Both the position numbers and the translations under genes were made by a program. Below the pieces are notes generated by a model. The model searched no databases. It had not been told where the DNA came from and worked only from the letters and a program-made list of their open reading frames with translations. Shown here piece after piece: positions 9,563 to 20,372 of a stretch of DNA of 64,000 bases (position 1 is the first letter of the stretch; every line of letters begins with the position of its first letter). This DNA is from Chamaecyparis obtusa (lineage: Eukaryota > Streptophyta > Pinopsida > Cupressales > Cupressaceae). Location: NCBI GenBank assembly GCA_027943335.1, contig BSBK01004089.1, positions 360,001 through 424,000 on the forward strand, read 5' to 3'.

Positions 9563-11692
9563 ATTTTTTCATCTCCAAAGGAAACCTCAAGATGGATCCA
9601 TCAAAGGTGGATGCCATACTAGACTGGCCCACTCCAAGGACAGCAAGTGATGAAAAAAGTTTTCATGGATTAGCAAATTTTTATAGAAAATTTATTAGAG
9701 GTTTTAGTAATGTGAGTGCTCCCATTATAGACACCATTAAGGGAGGCAATAAATGTCAGTTTGTGTGGACTCAAGAAGATGACATGGCTTTTGAGTTTTT
9801 GAAAAGGAAGGTGGCAAAACAACCTATCCTAGTGCTACTAGACTTTGGTAAAGTCTTCACCATTGAGTCTGATGCCAACAATAGGGCCATAGGAGGAGTG
9901 CTAAGTCAAGAGGGCAAGCCTATAGCCTTCTTTAGTGAGAAAATAAATGAGGCAAAGCAAAGATACTCCACTTATAACTTGGAGATGTATGCAATGGTTC
10001 AGTCCCTAAGAAAGTGGAGGCACTACTTGTTGCCAAAGGAATTTATTGTTTATACTGATAACCATGCATTGAGCTTCTTGAATAGGTAGGAGAAGTTGAA
10101 TCATAGGCATGTGAAGTGGATGGAATATCTTCAATCCTACACATTTACAATCAATCATAAGAAAAGGGTAGCAAAAAACATTTTTGATGCCGTTAGCAGG
10201 AGGAATCTGACCATCCAAGAGATGAGGTTGGAGAATGTGGGATTTCATTCCATCAAGGATATGTATGAGGAAGATGAGGAATTCAAGGAAGTATACCAAG
10301 TCTACAAGGACTTGACAGGGAAGTATCATAGCACTTTCTCTAACTATATATTGCACGAGGGACTACTCTTCAAAGGTAGTTAGTTTTGTATCCCTAGGGG
10401 ATCACGTAGAGAGAATATTGTGAAGGAGAAGCATTGTGGGGGTCTGGCAGGCCATTTTGGATTAGACAAGACACTAGAGCTAGTAAAGAGATTCTACCAT
10501 TGGCCTAGGATGTCATCTGATGTTAGAAGATTTGTGGAGGCTTGTATGGCATGCTAAAGAGAAAAGGGTAGGTCTTCTAATGCTGGTCTCTACAGTCCAT
10601 TGCCCATTCCCAATAGGCCTTGGGATGCTTTCAGTCTAGATTTTGTGCTTGGGCTTCCTAAGACCAAGAAGGGTTATGATAGTGTGTGTGTGGTGGTGGA
10701 CATGTTCTCTAAGATGTCTCATTTCTTGCCTTGCAATACTAGACATGATGCCTCACATATTGCAGGGATCTTCTTCAAGGAGATCATAAGACTACATGGA
10801 TTTCCTCTATCCATAGTCTCGGACAGGGATCCCAAGTTCCTTGGTCACTTTTGGAGGACCTTATGGAAGAAACTTGGGATAGACTTAGCCTTCTCATGAT
10901 CTACCTATCATCCCCAATTAGATGGTCAGAATGAAGTAGTCAATAGGTCTCTTGGAAACCTATTAAGATGCCTAACCAAGGAGCATGGCTCAACTTGGGA
11001 TTCAGTTATTTCTCAAGAAGAGTTTTCCTATAATGATTCCATGAATACGAGCACCGGACATAGCCCTTTCCAAATTGTGTATGGCACCCATCCAAGGGGT
11101 GTGATGGAGTTGAGAGAAGTTAATTCCATGGAGAGGAATAGTGCTCAGGTCAGTGACTTTGTAGAGTTCATGAGGGATATCCAAAAGGAGGTAAGGAGCA
11201 GGCTGGAGAAGGTGACAGTGAAATATAAAGAGGCTATGAAGGTGACAGTGATATCCAATTTTCAGTAGGAGATATGGTGATGGTTCACCTGAAGAAGGAA
11301 AGATTACCCAAAGGTAAACATATCAAGTTGATGATGAGGAAGATAGGTCCTTTTAAACTTTTGCAAAAATGTGGTCAGAATGCTTACAAGGTTGATTTTC
11401 CATCAGACATTGGGCTCCCACACACCTTTAACATCTCTGATCTCTATGCTTATAAGGGACATGAAGTGTTGGATGCAAGTGGAGAAACATTGCCCAAGGA
11501 TGATCATGAGACCATCAAGGCCCTTCCTAAAACCTAAGCACCTAAGATTGAGTATGTTTTGGACAAGAGGGAAGATAAGAAGACCAGGAGGTAGGTCTAC
11601 CTTGAATATCTCATCAAATGAAAGATAAGCCAGTGGAAGATGCTAGTTGGCTGACTGAAGCAATAATTCAAAAGTTGGGATACTAGGTATCC
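9563..11692 (+). pseudogene. pol: Chromovirus (Ty3/gypsy) pol, 3' half: RT end, RNase H, integrase, chromodomain
   Basis: Begins abruptly inside RT (ISKGNLKMDPSKVDAILDW). RNase H follows (FTIESDANNRAIGGVLSQ ... YTDNHALSF, about 9,860-10,080). Then come the integrase zinc region (GLAGHFG...CMAC, 10,440-10,556) and the DDE core: D in SLDFVLGLP (~10,637), D in VSDRDPKF (~10,828) and E in NEVVNRSL (~10,933). The GPF domain (KIGPFKLL, ~11,345) precedes a chromodomain-like tail (EYVLDKRED...SWLTEAIIQKLGY, ~11,550-11,690). In-frame stops lie at 10,087, 10,381, 10,556, 10,897 and 11,266, with a frameshift near 11,270. The chromodomain has a further stop and a one-base deletion. The RT palm and everything upstream are missing. 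Dead copy. Confidence 0.9.
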
Positions 11693-11799
11693 ACTCTACC
11701 AAATCAAGAGACTTGAGTTTTATAGGCCTAGGGAGTATGGTGTAGGGCACCAAGGTACTCCTATGGAGGAATGGGTGATAGGAAAGGGTAGATAGGAGT

Positions 11800-13165
11800 T
11801 AGGATCCTTTTGGGGTCCTTGGATGTAATAATAGACCAAGTGTGAGGTCGATTGGCACTTAGGTGATCTTATAAGCCAAGTTGCTCAATTGGATCAAAAG
11901 GTATAAAATGTTTAGATTAAATGATTTTTGATAGGATTTAGAAGTTTAGTCTTGCAATGGATGGGTTAGATCTATCTAGGCTTTGGTAGGGCCTAGTTAG
12001 AGCCTAGGAGCAAAAATGGAAAAAGTTGCAATGCAACTTTCAAAAGTTGCTTGCCAACTTTGGAAAAGTTGTCCAAAAGTTGTAATTCAGCTGAGGAAAC
12101 CTAATCAGGTGGTTCTAACCATTGGAATGGGTTTAAAATCCATTTTGAATGATTGACCATGGGGTTAGCTCAGATTGTAATCGAAGGCTTGAAGATTTGA
12201 ATGAAAAACCTTGAATTTCTGGAATTCTAAGCAATACTAGTGAATTGTACGGCCCCGCACGGTCTGGTAATATCATTTTTTAATTAAGAGTATTGTTTTA
12301 GTGTTTAAATTATTCTTTTTTTTAGTCCATTTGGATTCACCAGTTGAAAGTTGTGTTGAATTTGGCTTGGGTGGCCTTGAACAACCCTGATTTCTAAGGA
12401 CTTGGAGAAATGGAGCCCTAACTTGCTATTACACTAGTGGATCCTCATGAAACTAAGGGGAATGAAATTTAGGAGCATGGTCTCAAGGAATCCAAAGTCT
12501 AGAGGTGAGGAGAGAAGGTTTGGTCTTTTTACCAGCCAGCCCTAGGTCAAACATCTCTATGTGTTTAGCCAAGAAATAAGTGGATAAGTCGAGACATTTG
12601 ATGCAAGAGACACATAGGACCCTTAAGTTGTTGAATTTGGTCATCTAAGGTTTAATAAGGATTTAAAAAAGGTTTAGGGGTCTTTAGAACCCATTCTATC
12701 CATTCTTCATTGAGTTCCTAGTCTAATCTGGCTAATTAGGCCTATGAACCTAGTGAGGGTTTGGGGGTGCTGGATTAGGATTAGCCTGGAAGATTTTGGG
12801 ATCTTTAGGGGGATCCAAAGAAATGTTTGGATTTTTTTTTATTTTCCCAGGTTGTTAAGGAGTTTGGGAACTAAGGACCAAAATCAGGGTTTGAAAGGCT
12901 ACAAGGATTCTAGGCCTAAACAGAGAAGTTGGTGTTGTGGGTTAGTAGGATTCCTTTGGGGTGTGAATCCTTACTTGGTTGGGTCTTAGAAATTAGTCTC
13001 CATTCATTATTGAAGGTGGTTTTCAGCTATAAGGGTAAGTGCCTTATAGATCTCATTAGGAGTGTGTACCCAGGTGTGGGTAAAGGATCAAGAATTGATC
13101 CAAGAATCCATTTTTGTGTGGATTAGGGTATTGAAGATCTTTGTTTTGGTGGTTGATAGCATAGC
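11800..13165 (+). repeat. Probable 3' LTR of the chromovirus
   Basis: Noncoding stretch between the chromodomain and the end of element B. Purine-rich AGGAAAGGGTAGATAGGAG at about 11,790-11,808 could be the PPT. The region has repeated AAAAGTTG motifs (12,010-12,085) and GTACGGCCCCGCACGG (~12,248), a composition I associate with conifer gypsy LTRs. The ends are not defined because no second copy is in the window. Short plus-strand ORFs at 12,744-13,126 lie inside it and show no protein features. Confidence 0.45.
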
Positions 13166-13179
13166 TCTACATCAAGATG

Positions 13180-15926
13180 TCTATATTGAGTTTTTACTTA
13201 TTAATGTAGTCAAAAATTATCTTCCTTCCTTTTTCTACTAACTCTTTCAGCATAGCTTGACCAATCTTTAGAGAATTAAGGTCAAGTGAGAAATTGCTTA
13301 TCAATTCATTCAGCCTTTTCTTAACATATTTCTCTTCTACAATTTTTTATGCCAATTTTTCTAGAATTGAGAAATTTACTTTGAAGCTTGGTAAGATGCT
13401 GCTAACATCATCCATTGAATGAACACTAATCACTTTCTTATCCTCGGGCAATAAATTTTTCAATATGCTGACTGATTCAACAAATAGAGGATTCCTCATT
13501 ACTTATTTTTCTTTAGCTTTCTCCATAGCCAATACACTTATCTTCATTAGATCTTCTTCTCCCCATGAGTCTAGACTTGTTGTATCAGGTATCAAACTTG
13601 ACAACAATGATATAGATGACTTAGGAGTAAGAAGTGTTCTTTGACTTACATACATGAACTCACTTTTCACCTTCACTGGGATCTCAACAGAGGGCTCTTC
13701 TCTAGGTTCATCTTCCTTCCGTTCTTCCTATCATGTTAAGTCTTCAATTTGGAATTCTTCTTGTTGCATAGGTGATTCATCACTACATAATATCTCAGTC
13801 TCTTTAGTAATTACAAAGGCTTCTTCAAACTTATCTATATCTTTATATGTCACCACCATGGATATTTCAACATTATCAATCACAATTGTTTCATCCTTAG
13901 CTTCAACCTTGGGCACATAATCCTATGGACCTTTCATAGGTGCATTAGGGATCTCAGATTATTTTATTTTCTTAGAGGGAACTTGGGTTGTAGGCATAGT
14001 AGGAGGGTACATGTGTCTTTCCAAAAACATGTTTTCAAATGCCTTTTCTTTCTCTTTCGCAACCAACTCATAGTCTTTGTTCATTATCTGCAAAGTTTTG
14101 ATTTTTGTTCTTAGATGTGGCTTAACTAAGTCTAATAGTAATATCTTCTCTTCTAGTGAACAAAAAAGGAGGTTTTCATCTAATGTATTTTCTCTTATTC
14201 TGATATCCTCTTCAATAGCTTGTATTTTCAAAGAATCAAGTATATTCCATACTTGATCAGGAATGACTGTCTTAAGTTCCAAAACTAACTTTTTGAACTT
14301 AATCATGTGCTTGATGATCATAGAATGAATTTTTGACTTGTCAATCTCATGATACTTATCATATAATTTTTCTATCTGATCTATCCTTCCTTCATCAACA
14401 ACTCTAGTTCTCAAGACTTCTAGATTCGGTCTGAATCCTACCTTAGGAGGTGCTTGAGGGTTCTTTCCTTTGCTTCTTGTTTTCCTTGAGAATGGGTGTC
14501 TTGTGCTAGTCTTCTTCTTCCTTCTAGACATCTTGCTAGGCTCAGGAGGTGGAGTGGACTTAGGATCAATTGTATTTGTGGGCACTGAGGTGCTGACATC
14601 AGTTTTACTCTTCTTCTCTTTAGGATCATCAGATTTTTCTATTTTAACTTCAGCAGATGAGGGTGCTCTCTCAAGTTGCATAAAAATCTTGGCTTCCCTT
14701 GCTTTTCCTAAGTCTTCTTGGGTAACACCATGAATTTTTAGAATGTCTAAGGTAATTCTAGATGCTTTTCTCTTTGTCGTAGCACTGTATAAGACATAAT
14801 CAACTTGTCTTTCCTTTTCTTCATAAGTTCCCCATCTAGCTTCATTGGGATCCTTAGGCACATATAGGAGGACTTGTGCATAGCCTTCCAAAATTTGTTC
14901 AACAACTTCATAGCCAAGTCGATGAATCCACTTTGTCCTAGGCTCAACTACTTCCATACATGTAGTGTCAGTTTCCACCATGAAGAAAATGTTGTCCTTG
15001 TATTTCTCTACTATCTTTTTAGGTATCCTATACCTTCTCTGCATCTTAATTCTGAATGTCTTAATCTCCAATTCCATGTAATCCTTTAGGGTGCTCTCTG
15101 ATGTTTCCTTGAATGAAATTTGAGGCAATGTAGGTATGCTCTTGTCAAGATAGAGATCAAAGACCTTACCAACTATATAAAAGTACATGTAGATGATCAA
15201 AGAACCAAATCTGAATATTTTTATCTTATCATGTTTTATGGCTCTTATGTTGTCTAACAACTATGCGCATAGGATTTCACAGAGGTTAAACTCTCCATTT
15301 TCTTTCACTATCCTTATAGCTTCCATAATAATCATTGTGGATATACTGTTCACTCTACTTGCATGCTAGAACTTATAACCAAGTATCATAGCCATGAGTT
15401 TGATATCTTTCTCCTCAATGGGCTCAATAGTAATGCCACGCTTATCACTCCTGGACTTACATGCCTACTCAACCTATTTCTAGACATCTTTACCTGATGG
15501 AAGAATGGAACTAGTCTTAGAAAGTTTGGTCATCTCATGAATGAGATCAGTAGTTATGCAAACAGGGACTTCTCCAATCGAAAACAAGTCATCATGAATC
15601 CTGCTAAGCAATATCTTAATCCATTCTGACTCATAGAATTCATACGTAGTTGCATACTCAATGATAGGGTTATTTGTGAAGTGCACAAATTCATCCTTGA
15701 ATGTGACGTATGGATTAACCACAGATTCAAGGTGTGACCTTATCATGTCTACTCCTACAGGCTCCTTCTTACAATAGTTGTAAGCATGAATATCTTCAAC
15801 ATGCATAATTCCCGTAGGAGTTCTAGAAAATGCTCCTTCTAAATCATCTAGCACTGACTTAAATGTATGATTCTTGAATACATATCTTTTCCTTTTTGTG
15901 ACATCAAATTCTACTGGAGTTGTCAT
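13180..15926 (-). pseudogene. ORF2 of element B, ~900-codon conserved unknown protein
   Basis: Starts at ATG 15,926 (MTTPVEFDVTKRKRYVF). Later segments at 15,260 and 13,916 are in the same frame, so the frame is interrupted by stops, mostly TAG, at 15,480 and in clusters near 15.38, 15.26, 13.96, 13.92, 13.73 and 13.5 kb. Features in order: TPTGIMHVEDI near the N-terminus; WIKILLSRIHDD (~15.6 kb); a hydrophobic FGSLIIYMYFYIVG stretch (~15.2 kb); a core VVEPRTKW (14,928-14,951), LLYVPKD and WGTYEEKE (~14.82 kb); a Lys/Ser/Pro-rich basic linker; then a helical, charged C-terminus. Element C ORF2 has the same core (VVQPRTKW, LLVVPKD, FGTYEEAK). No pol motif. The 3' end is cut by the chromovirus near 13.17 kb. 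It may be a captured host gene or an element-specific accessory protein. Confidence 0.7.
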
Positions 15927-16346
15927 TACTTACTTGCTTTAATGCTTAAGTAGGGTTCCAAAGGGTTTCTAAAACAATGTGTCTGAGCTAGGGTTCCGCA
16001 ACAATTTTAACACTTATTTGTTGATGAAACAACTTCAATCCTTCAATACTTGTTGCTATAATCTCTTGTGCTCTCCAAAGGCTTGATATTGAATGCAAAA
16101 GTGAAGATAATAGATCTCTGATGACTTATGAATCAAATTTCTACAATTAATGTTTGCCACGTAATATAGATTGCAACAGTGAATTTTAATCTCTATTCTT
16201 GCTGTCAATCAAGCTGTGCGATCTTGCATATTGCATCAACTAGCAACCAAACAACTAAAATTAAAGGTGCATACTCTAAGGGTGAGTATACTAGCTGTGC
16301 AAGGGTCTAGAGATAATCTAGCTCCCTTTATGAACACGAGGGTCAT
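15927..16346 (-). promoter_or_regulatory. Leader of ORF2 in element B
   Basis: No ORF. On the minus strand it holds ATCTATATTACG (about 16,165-16,176), possibly TATA-like, and two GGAACCCTA motifs (about 15,957 and 15,992) shortly before the ATG. Element C has AAACCCTAA in the same place. Function inferred. Confidence 0.35.
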
Positions 16347-17477
16347 TTATCCAAAAGTAGAAGGTACATCCATTACAGATGCATCCACTACTTTTTCATT
16401 GACATTATCTATCTTTACTTCCATCCAGATCTTGCTCACATCTTTTGTAGCGTTCACAAACTTGACTTCTCCAAATTCATCCAATATTGATCCTTGAGAC
16501 TTATCAGGTCTTTCTTGTCTTTGCACTTGTGATCTACAAAATTTTGAGATGTGTCCAACCTTGTTACAAGAGTGACAAATGATTGGAGGCCTTATATTCC
16601 TCATCACATTGATGTGAGTTACCATACTGCGTTGTCTAGCTGTGTGACCATTGTAATTACATATCTAACATGTGATGTTCTGAGGAATTCTAGAATTTTG
16701 TTGTGGTTGATTTCTCTAATTGTTCTGTGTCTTATTTCTTTGATTTGATCTACAATTCATATCTCTATGACCAAATTTATTGGATGAATAAAAATAACCA
16801 TTGAAAGGTCTTACCTCTTTACAATCTCTTGCTATATGTCCATGCTTGTTACAGGCATAACAAGTTCTATTTATTGGCTTGTGTTCATCTTTAGATTGTT
16901 TTTCTTTAGCTTCGGTATGATTTTTAGACTTCTTAGCTTCTGTAGATTCTTCAAGTGCTTTCAATCTTTCTTGTATTGCATTGATTTGAATTTGTGCTTC
17001 ATTAAATCCAATACCACTGGAATCTCCTTTTATCCTTTATGCATATAACTAAGAATCTAATAGATCATTACTTGTGTGCAATTTGTCAATATAATTATTT
17101 TATTTTGTCAACTCAGATTCCATCTTTTTCTTGATGTTTTCTAACTCCAAGATTTTCATGTTTGCTTGCCTAAGTTCTTCATCCAACTATTTGTTTTCTT
17201 TGATCTTTTCTTCATAGGCTTCCTGATTATTACTTAACTTTTCATCCAAATCTTCAATCTGATCCTTTAGAGATGTATTTTCTTCATTTATCTTTTTGAC
17301 CATTTTTCCCAAATCATTTGTTGAACAATCTTTCAAATCTTTTCTTAGTTTCTTGATGAATACTTGGGAGCCACTGACCTTCAATTTCAGTTCTTCAATT
17401 TCATTTTTAGATGTGTCAAGGTCTTCAAGAGCTACTTCAAGATTTTTCTTTAGATGTTTCACTTTAGTTGTATCCAT
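16347..17477 (-). pseudogene. Truncated gag-like protein of element B (coiled coil plus four zinc knuckles)
   Basis: ATG at 17,477 (MDTTKVKHLKKNLEVAL), about 40 nt inside the PBS. Segments starting at 17,477, 16,964 and 16,625 share one frame, broken by stops only. The first ~95 residues are Lys/Glu/Leu coiled coil. GIGFNEAQ follows (~17.0 kb), then four CCHC positions: CYACNKHGHIARDC (16,821-16,862, intact), a degenerate copy in YFYSSNKFGHRDMNC (16,752-16,796), a third with a stop and a lost last Cys (~16.63-16.68 kb), and CHSCNKVGHISKFC (16,536-16,577, intact). After the last knuckle EVKFVNATKD resembles EEVKFVKS in element A. Homologous to the A and C ORFs. There is no capsid-like N-terminus and no protease after it. 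Confidence 0.75.
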
Positions 17478-17516
17478 GATCTCCTCAAGTTCTTAAACTT
17501 ATCCTAGAGGACCAAA

Positions 17517-17528
17517 GATCTAATACCA
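17517..17528 (-). other. Primer binding site of element B
   Basis: The minus strand reads TGGTATTAGATC two bases after the LTR end. It resembles the initiator-Met PBS at its first seven bases; the tail is diverged. Confidence 0.65.
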
Positions 17529-17530
17529 AT

Positions 17531-18642
17531 TGTTAAGAATGGGAACACTGAGAGGGGGGGGGGTGAATCAGTGTTCTATAATTAATGTTTTTCCACTTCT
17601 TCAAACTTAGCTCAATTACTTAATTATTGAAATGAATAGAAAAGAAAATGAAACATTCAACCATAACACATAACACAAGATATGTTTACAGGAAAACCTT
17701 GGCCAGAGGAAAACCCCGGTGGGAATTAATACCCATGAATAATTGTACTAATCTTATGAACCTGTTAATGTTCCTTTGACCTATTAGGAGTAGTCTTTAC
17801 AAAGTTGAGTACAATGACTCGATTAAGAGTCTCATAGAACAAACCCTATTAGGGGTTGTAAGGCTCACTGTCGAAGCTCACTACTCAATGAAGAAGGCTA
17901 CAACCTCCTGGTTATCAAATACACACTATATCTGCAATGGTGAATTGCTGCTTTGACACTATTGTCTGATCAGTTCCTTTTGTGCACTGATACTCTAACT
18001 TCTTTTAGATCTTTATCTCATACTAACTGAATTCACATACATTTCCTCTTTTTTATATCTTCCATACTCTATCTCTCTACATCATGTACAAATACAAAAG
18101 TGCATGTCATATATATACATGCTAAATGGGCGCAGCCAAAACTAACTACTATGTCGGCCTAAAACATAACACATACAATGCTTCCAAATTAATTGGCTCA
18201 AGTGTGTTTACATACAATGATATTAACATGTTTAGATCAATATTACAATAGGTGCATAGCCTTTACAAAACAAAATGATATATGCTAATAAAAAAATTAT
18301 ATGTCGGTTGCATGCTCTGTTCTGCTCTGTCGCTATATCTTCCAGTGTCACTTAGACTTGCTTTAACTTATCCATACTATCAAATTTGACCATACGTTCT
18401 TAGAATTAGCATAATAACATACTCAAAATCTTATATCCAAGGGCACATACCAAAACTTGGTCATGCCCACATGCATCAATGCTCCGATCATCAGGTGCTT
18501 CTCTGTCTGCTCTGTCTTCTATACTTAGCCAAATTATGATCTTCTAAGTTAGTGCGTTGACTACAAAACTTCATATGAATTTTTTTCCATAATGACAACA
18601 TAAAACTTAGTCATATATATTAGTAAAGTCAACTTTCCAATA
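17531..18642 (-). repeat. 5' LTR of element B
   Basis: About 1,112 bp. The minus strand begins TATTGGAAAG (18,642) and ends ...CATTCTTAACA (17,531). The terminal motif TGATTCACCCCCCCCCC lies at 17,554-17,570. A conserved GGTGGGAATTAATACCCAT element is at 17,718-17,736 and a TATATATA run near 18,107-18,118 is a plausible promoter. The outer boundary could instead be at 18,602 (TGTTGTCATTATGG). Confidence 0.6.
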
Positions 18643-18820
18643 ATATTTGGCTAATTTTGACCTTTTTAATTGTAGTATTTCAACTTTTAGGTTTCCTTGT
18701 GTTAGTAATAGTTGGTTTGGTCTCTTTGTGCTCTCCTTTGTTGGCTCCAAATTTATGTTCTAAATCTAAGAAGAGGGATCTAGGCAGAACCTCTCTTCTC
18801 TAATAGCACAATGGTACACC
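18643..18820. other. Short spacer between elements B and C
   Basis: No feature seen. Its last five bases (ACACC, 18,816-18,820) are a possible imperfect target duplication of element C. Confidence 0.5.
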
Positions 18821-20142
18821 TGTTGGAATGGAAAGATAAGGGACTGAGAGGGGAGGGGTGAATCAGTACCCTCAAAAACTTTTAACTAAATACTCAATCT
18901 GCAAATAGTAGTAACTAATCTATCCAACTGAATCCATTATTTGCAAAATTCATTCAAATGACTTGTAAATGTAAAGTGTATGAAAACAAACAATAATTCA
19001 ATCACATAACACATATATTTTGGTTACGCAGAAACCCTTGTTAGAAGGTAAAAACTGCGGTGGGGATGATACCCACAAATTCTTCACTACTATAGATAAT
19101 AAAGTATGTCGGTTAAGGCTACACATTGTGATCACTTCTGGTGATCTTACCCTATTAGGAGTAACAATCAGATCAACTAGATCTACCTTATTAAAGGATT
19201 TAAAAAACACTACTTGAGTGTGTACTCAGTTAAGAGAATTACAAATAGACTGTTAAGTCTACTCTGTTAAGAGATTTTGCTAACTTTGTTACAATGATGA
19301 GAAGATAATAGAAAGTATCTGTAAATGACAACTATACTTTGTCTAAATTAGATCTATGATATACTGAATAAATATCACCTCAATGTGTAGTAGTCTATCC
19401 TATGTTCTGCTCGGTAGCCTTGACTGATTTTGAATAAACTGAATTGTATCTCTGATTACTACTCAAACCATGTCTAAATTCTGATTTCTTGAAGGTGGCT
19501 ACTCCTTCAAGATCTTCTTCTTGATTCACTTGCTTTCCTTTCTTGCCTTTTCATCCTTATGTCAAAATGACATGAATTACAAATATATAGCAAACTGCTA
19601 TGATTTCCATGATTGCCATGACCTAATTAGGTTTACATCTTCTTAGGATAACCTAAGATCTACAGTGTACAAAATTAACCTAGATCTAACTATTACATAG
19701 GAATCGTCATTAAATTTAATGATTACATCTACAATAAATATTCCTCTATCTTGGTAAAATGTTTAATGAATCTGTTGTAACCGTTTACATAGATAAATGT
19801 GTCATAATTGATTACTATGTCATTTCTTGGATTGCTCGGTAAACACAGCCAATTCTATTCAGTGAATATATTGGTGCTCAGTGTCCACTATGCTCGGTGT
19901 TTACTAGTGCTCGATGCTCGGTATAATCTAATGCTTGGTAAAACTACTTTGGTGCCCAGTGAAGCCTATTTATATTTAGCTCTCAGTACTACCTTATGAA
20001 TACATAGTATGAAGGCTTGTTTGTTTAACCAAATAGCATATTATATCTTGAAGTTCTTCCTTTTACCGACTGATCAACATAGATAGCCGACTGATCCACT
20101 TTGATACTAATGAAAACATCAAATTCTCAAATAGAGATAACA
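18821..20142 (-). repeat. 3' LTR of element C
   Basis: 1,322 bp, TGTTATCTC...CCATTCCAACA on the minus strand. Near its end it has the CACCCCTCCCCTCTC motif and GTGGGTATCATCCCCAC (19,060-19,076). TATATATT near 19,580 is a plausible TATA box. Tandem-like phrases with CTCGGT recur at 19,830-19,930. Confidence 0.9.
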
Positions 20143-20156
20143 ATCTCCCCCTTTGG
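20143..20156 (-). other. Polypurine tract of element C
   Basis: The minus strand reads GCCAAAGGGGGAGAT immediately before the TGTTATCTC LTR start, a typical copia PPT. Confidence 0.85.
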
Positions 20157-20372
20157 CATTAGTATCAAAAATTGTAATGTATATATACTGATATATCTCT
20201 CACTATTCGTACTTCATATATACATGATAAAATTTATTCAAAACTAGCATAAGTCCTCCTCGATGCATGCTCCCAATATGTATGTAGTACACTTAGCATA
20301 TAATTATACAATGTGGCATATACATTATATTTCCCCCTTTTTGAGATTAATGCCAAACTCAAAAATATGTAC
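20157..20372. other. 3' untranslated part of element C
   Basis: AT-rich, no ORF. It joins the end of ORF2 to the PPT. Confidence 0.5.

Noticed and set aside
12744..13126. Two overlapping plus-strand ORFs
   Set aside because: Within the probable chromovirus LTR; Trp/Gly-rich chance frames.
14470..14733. Plus-strand hydrophobic 87-codon ORF (possible membrane protein)
   Set aside because: Antisense of the basic linker in ORF2 of element B; hydrophobicity follows from Lys/Glu codons read backwards.
8741..18642. 8.74-9.56 kb LTR remnant and the B LTR as the two LTRs of one element
   Set aside because: Ends are related but the bodies are far more different than the LTR pairs of C, E or F, and no PPT lies next to the left one.
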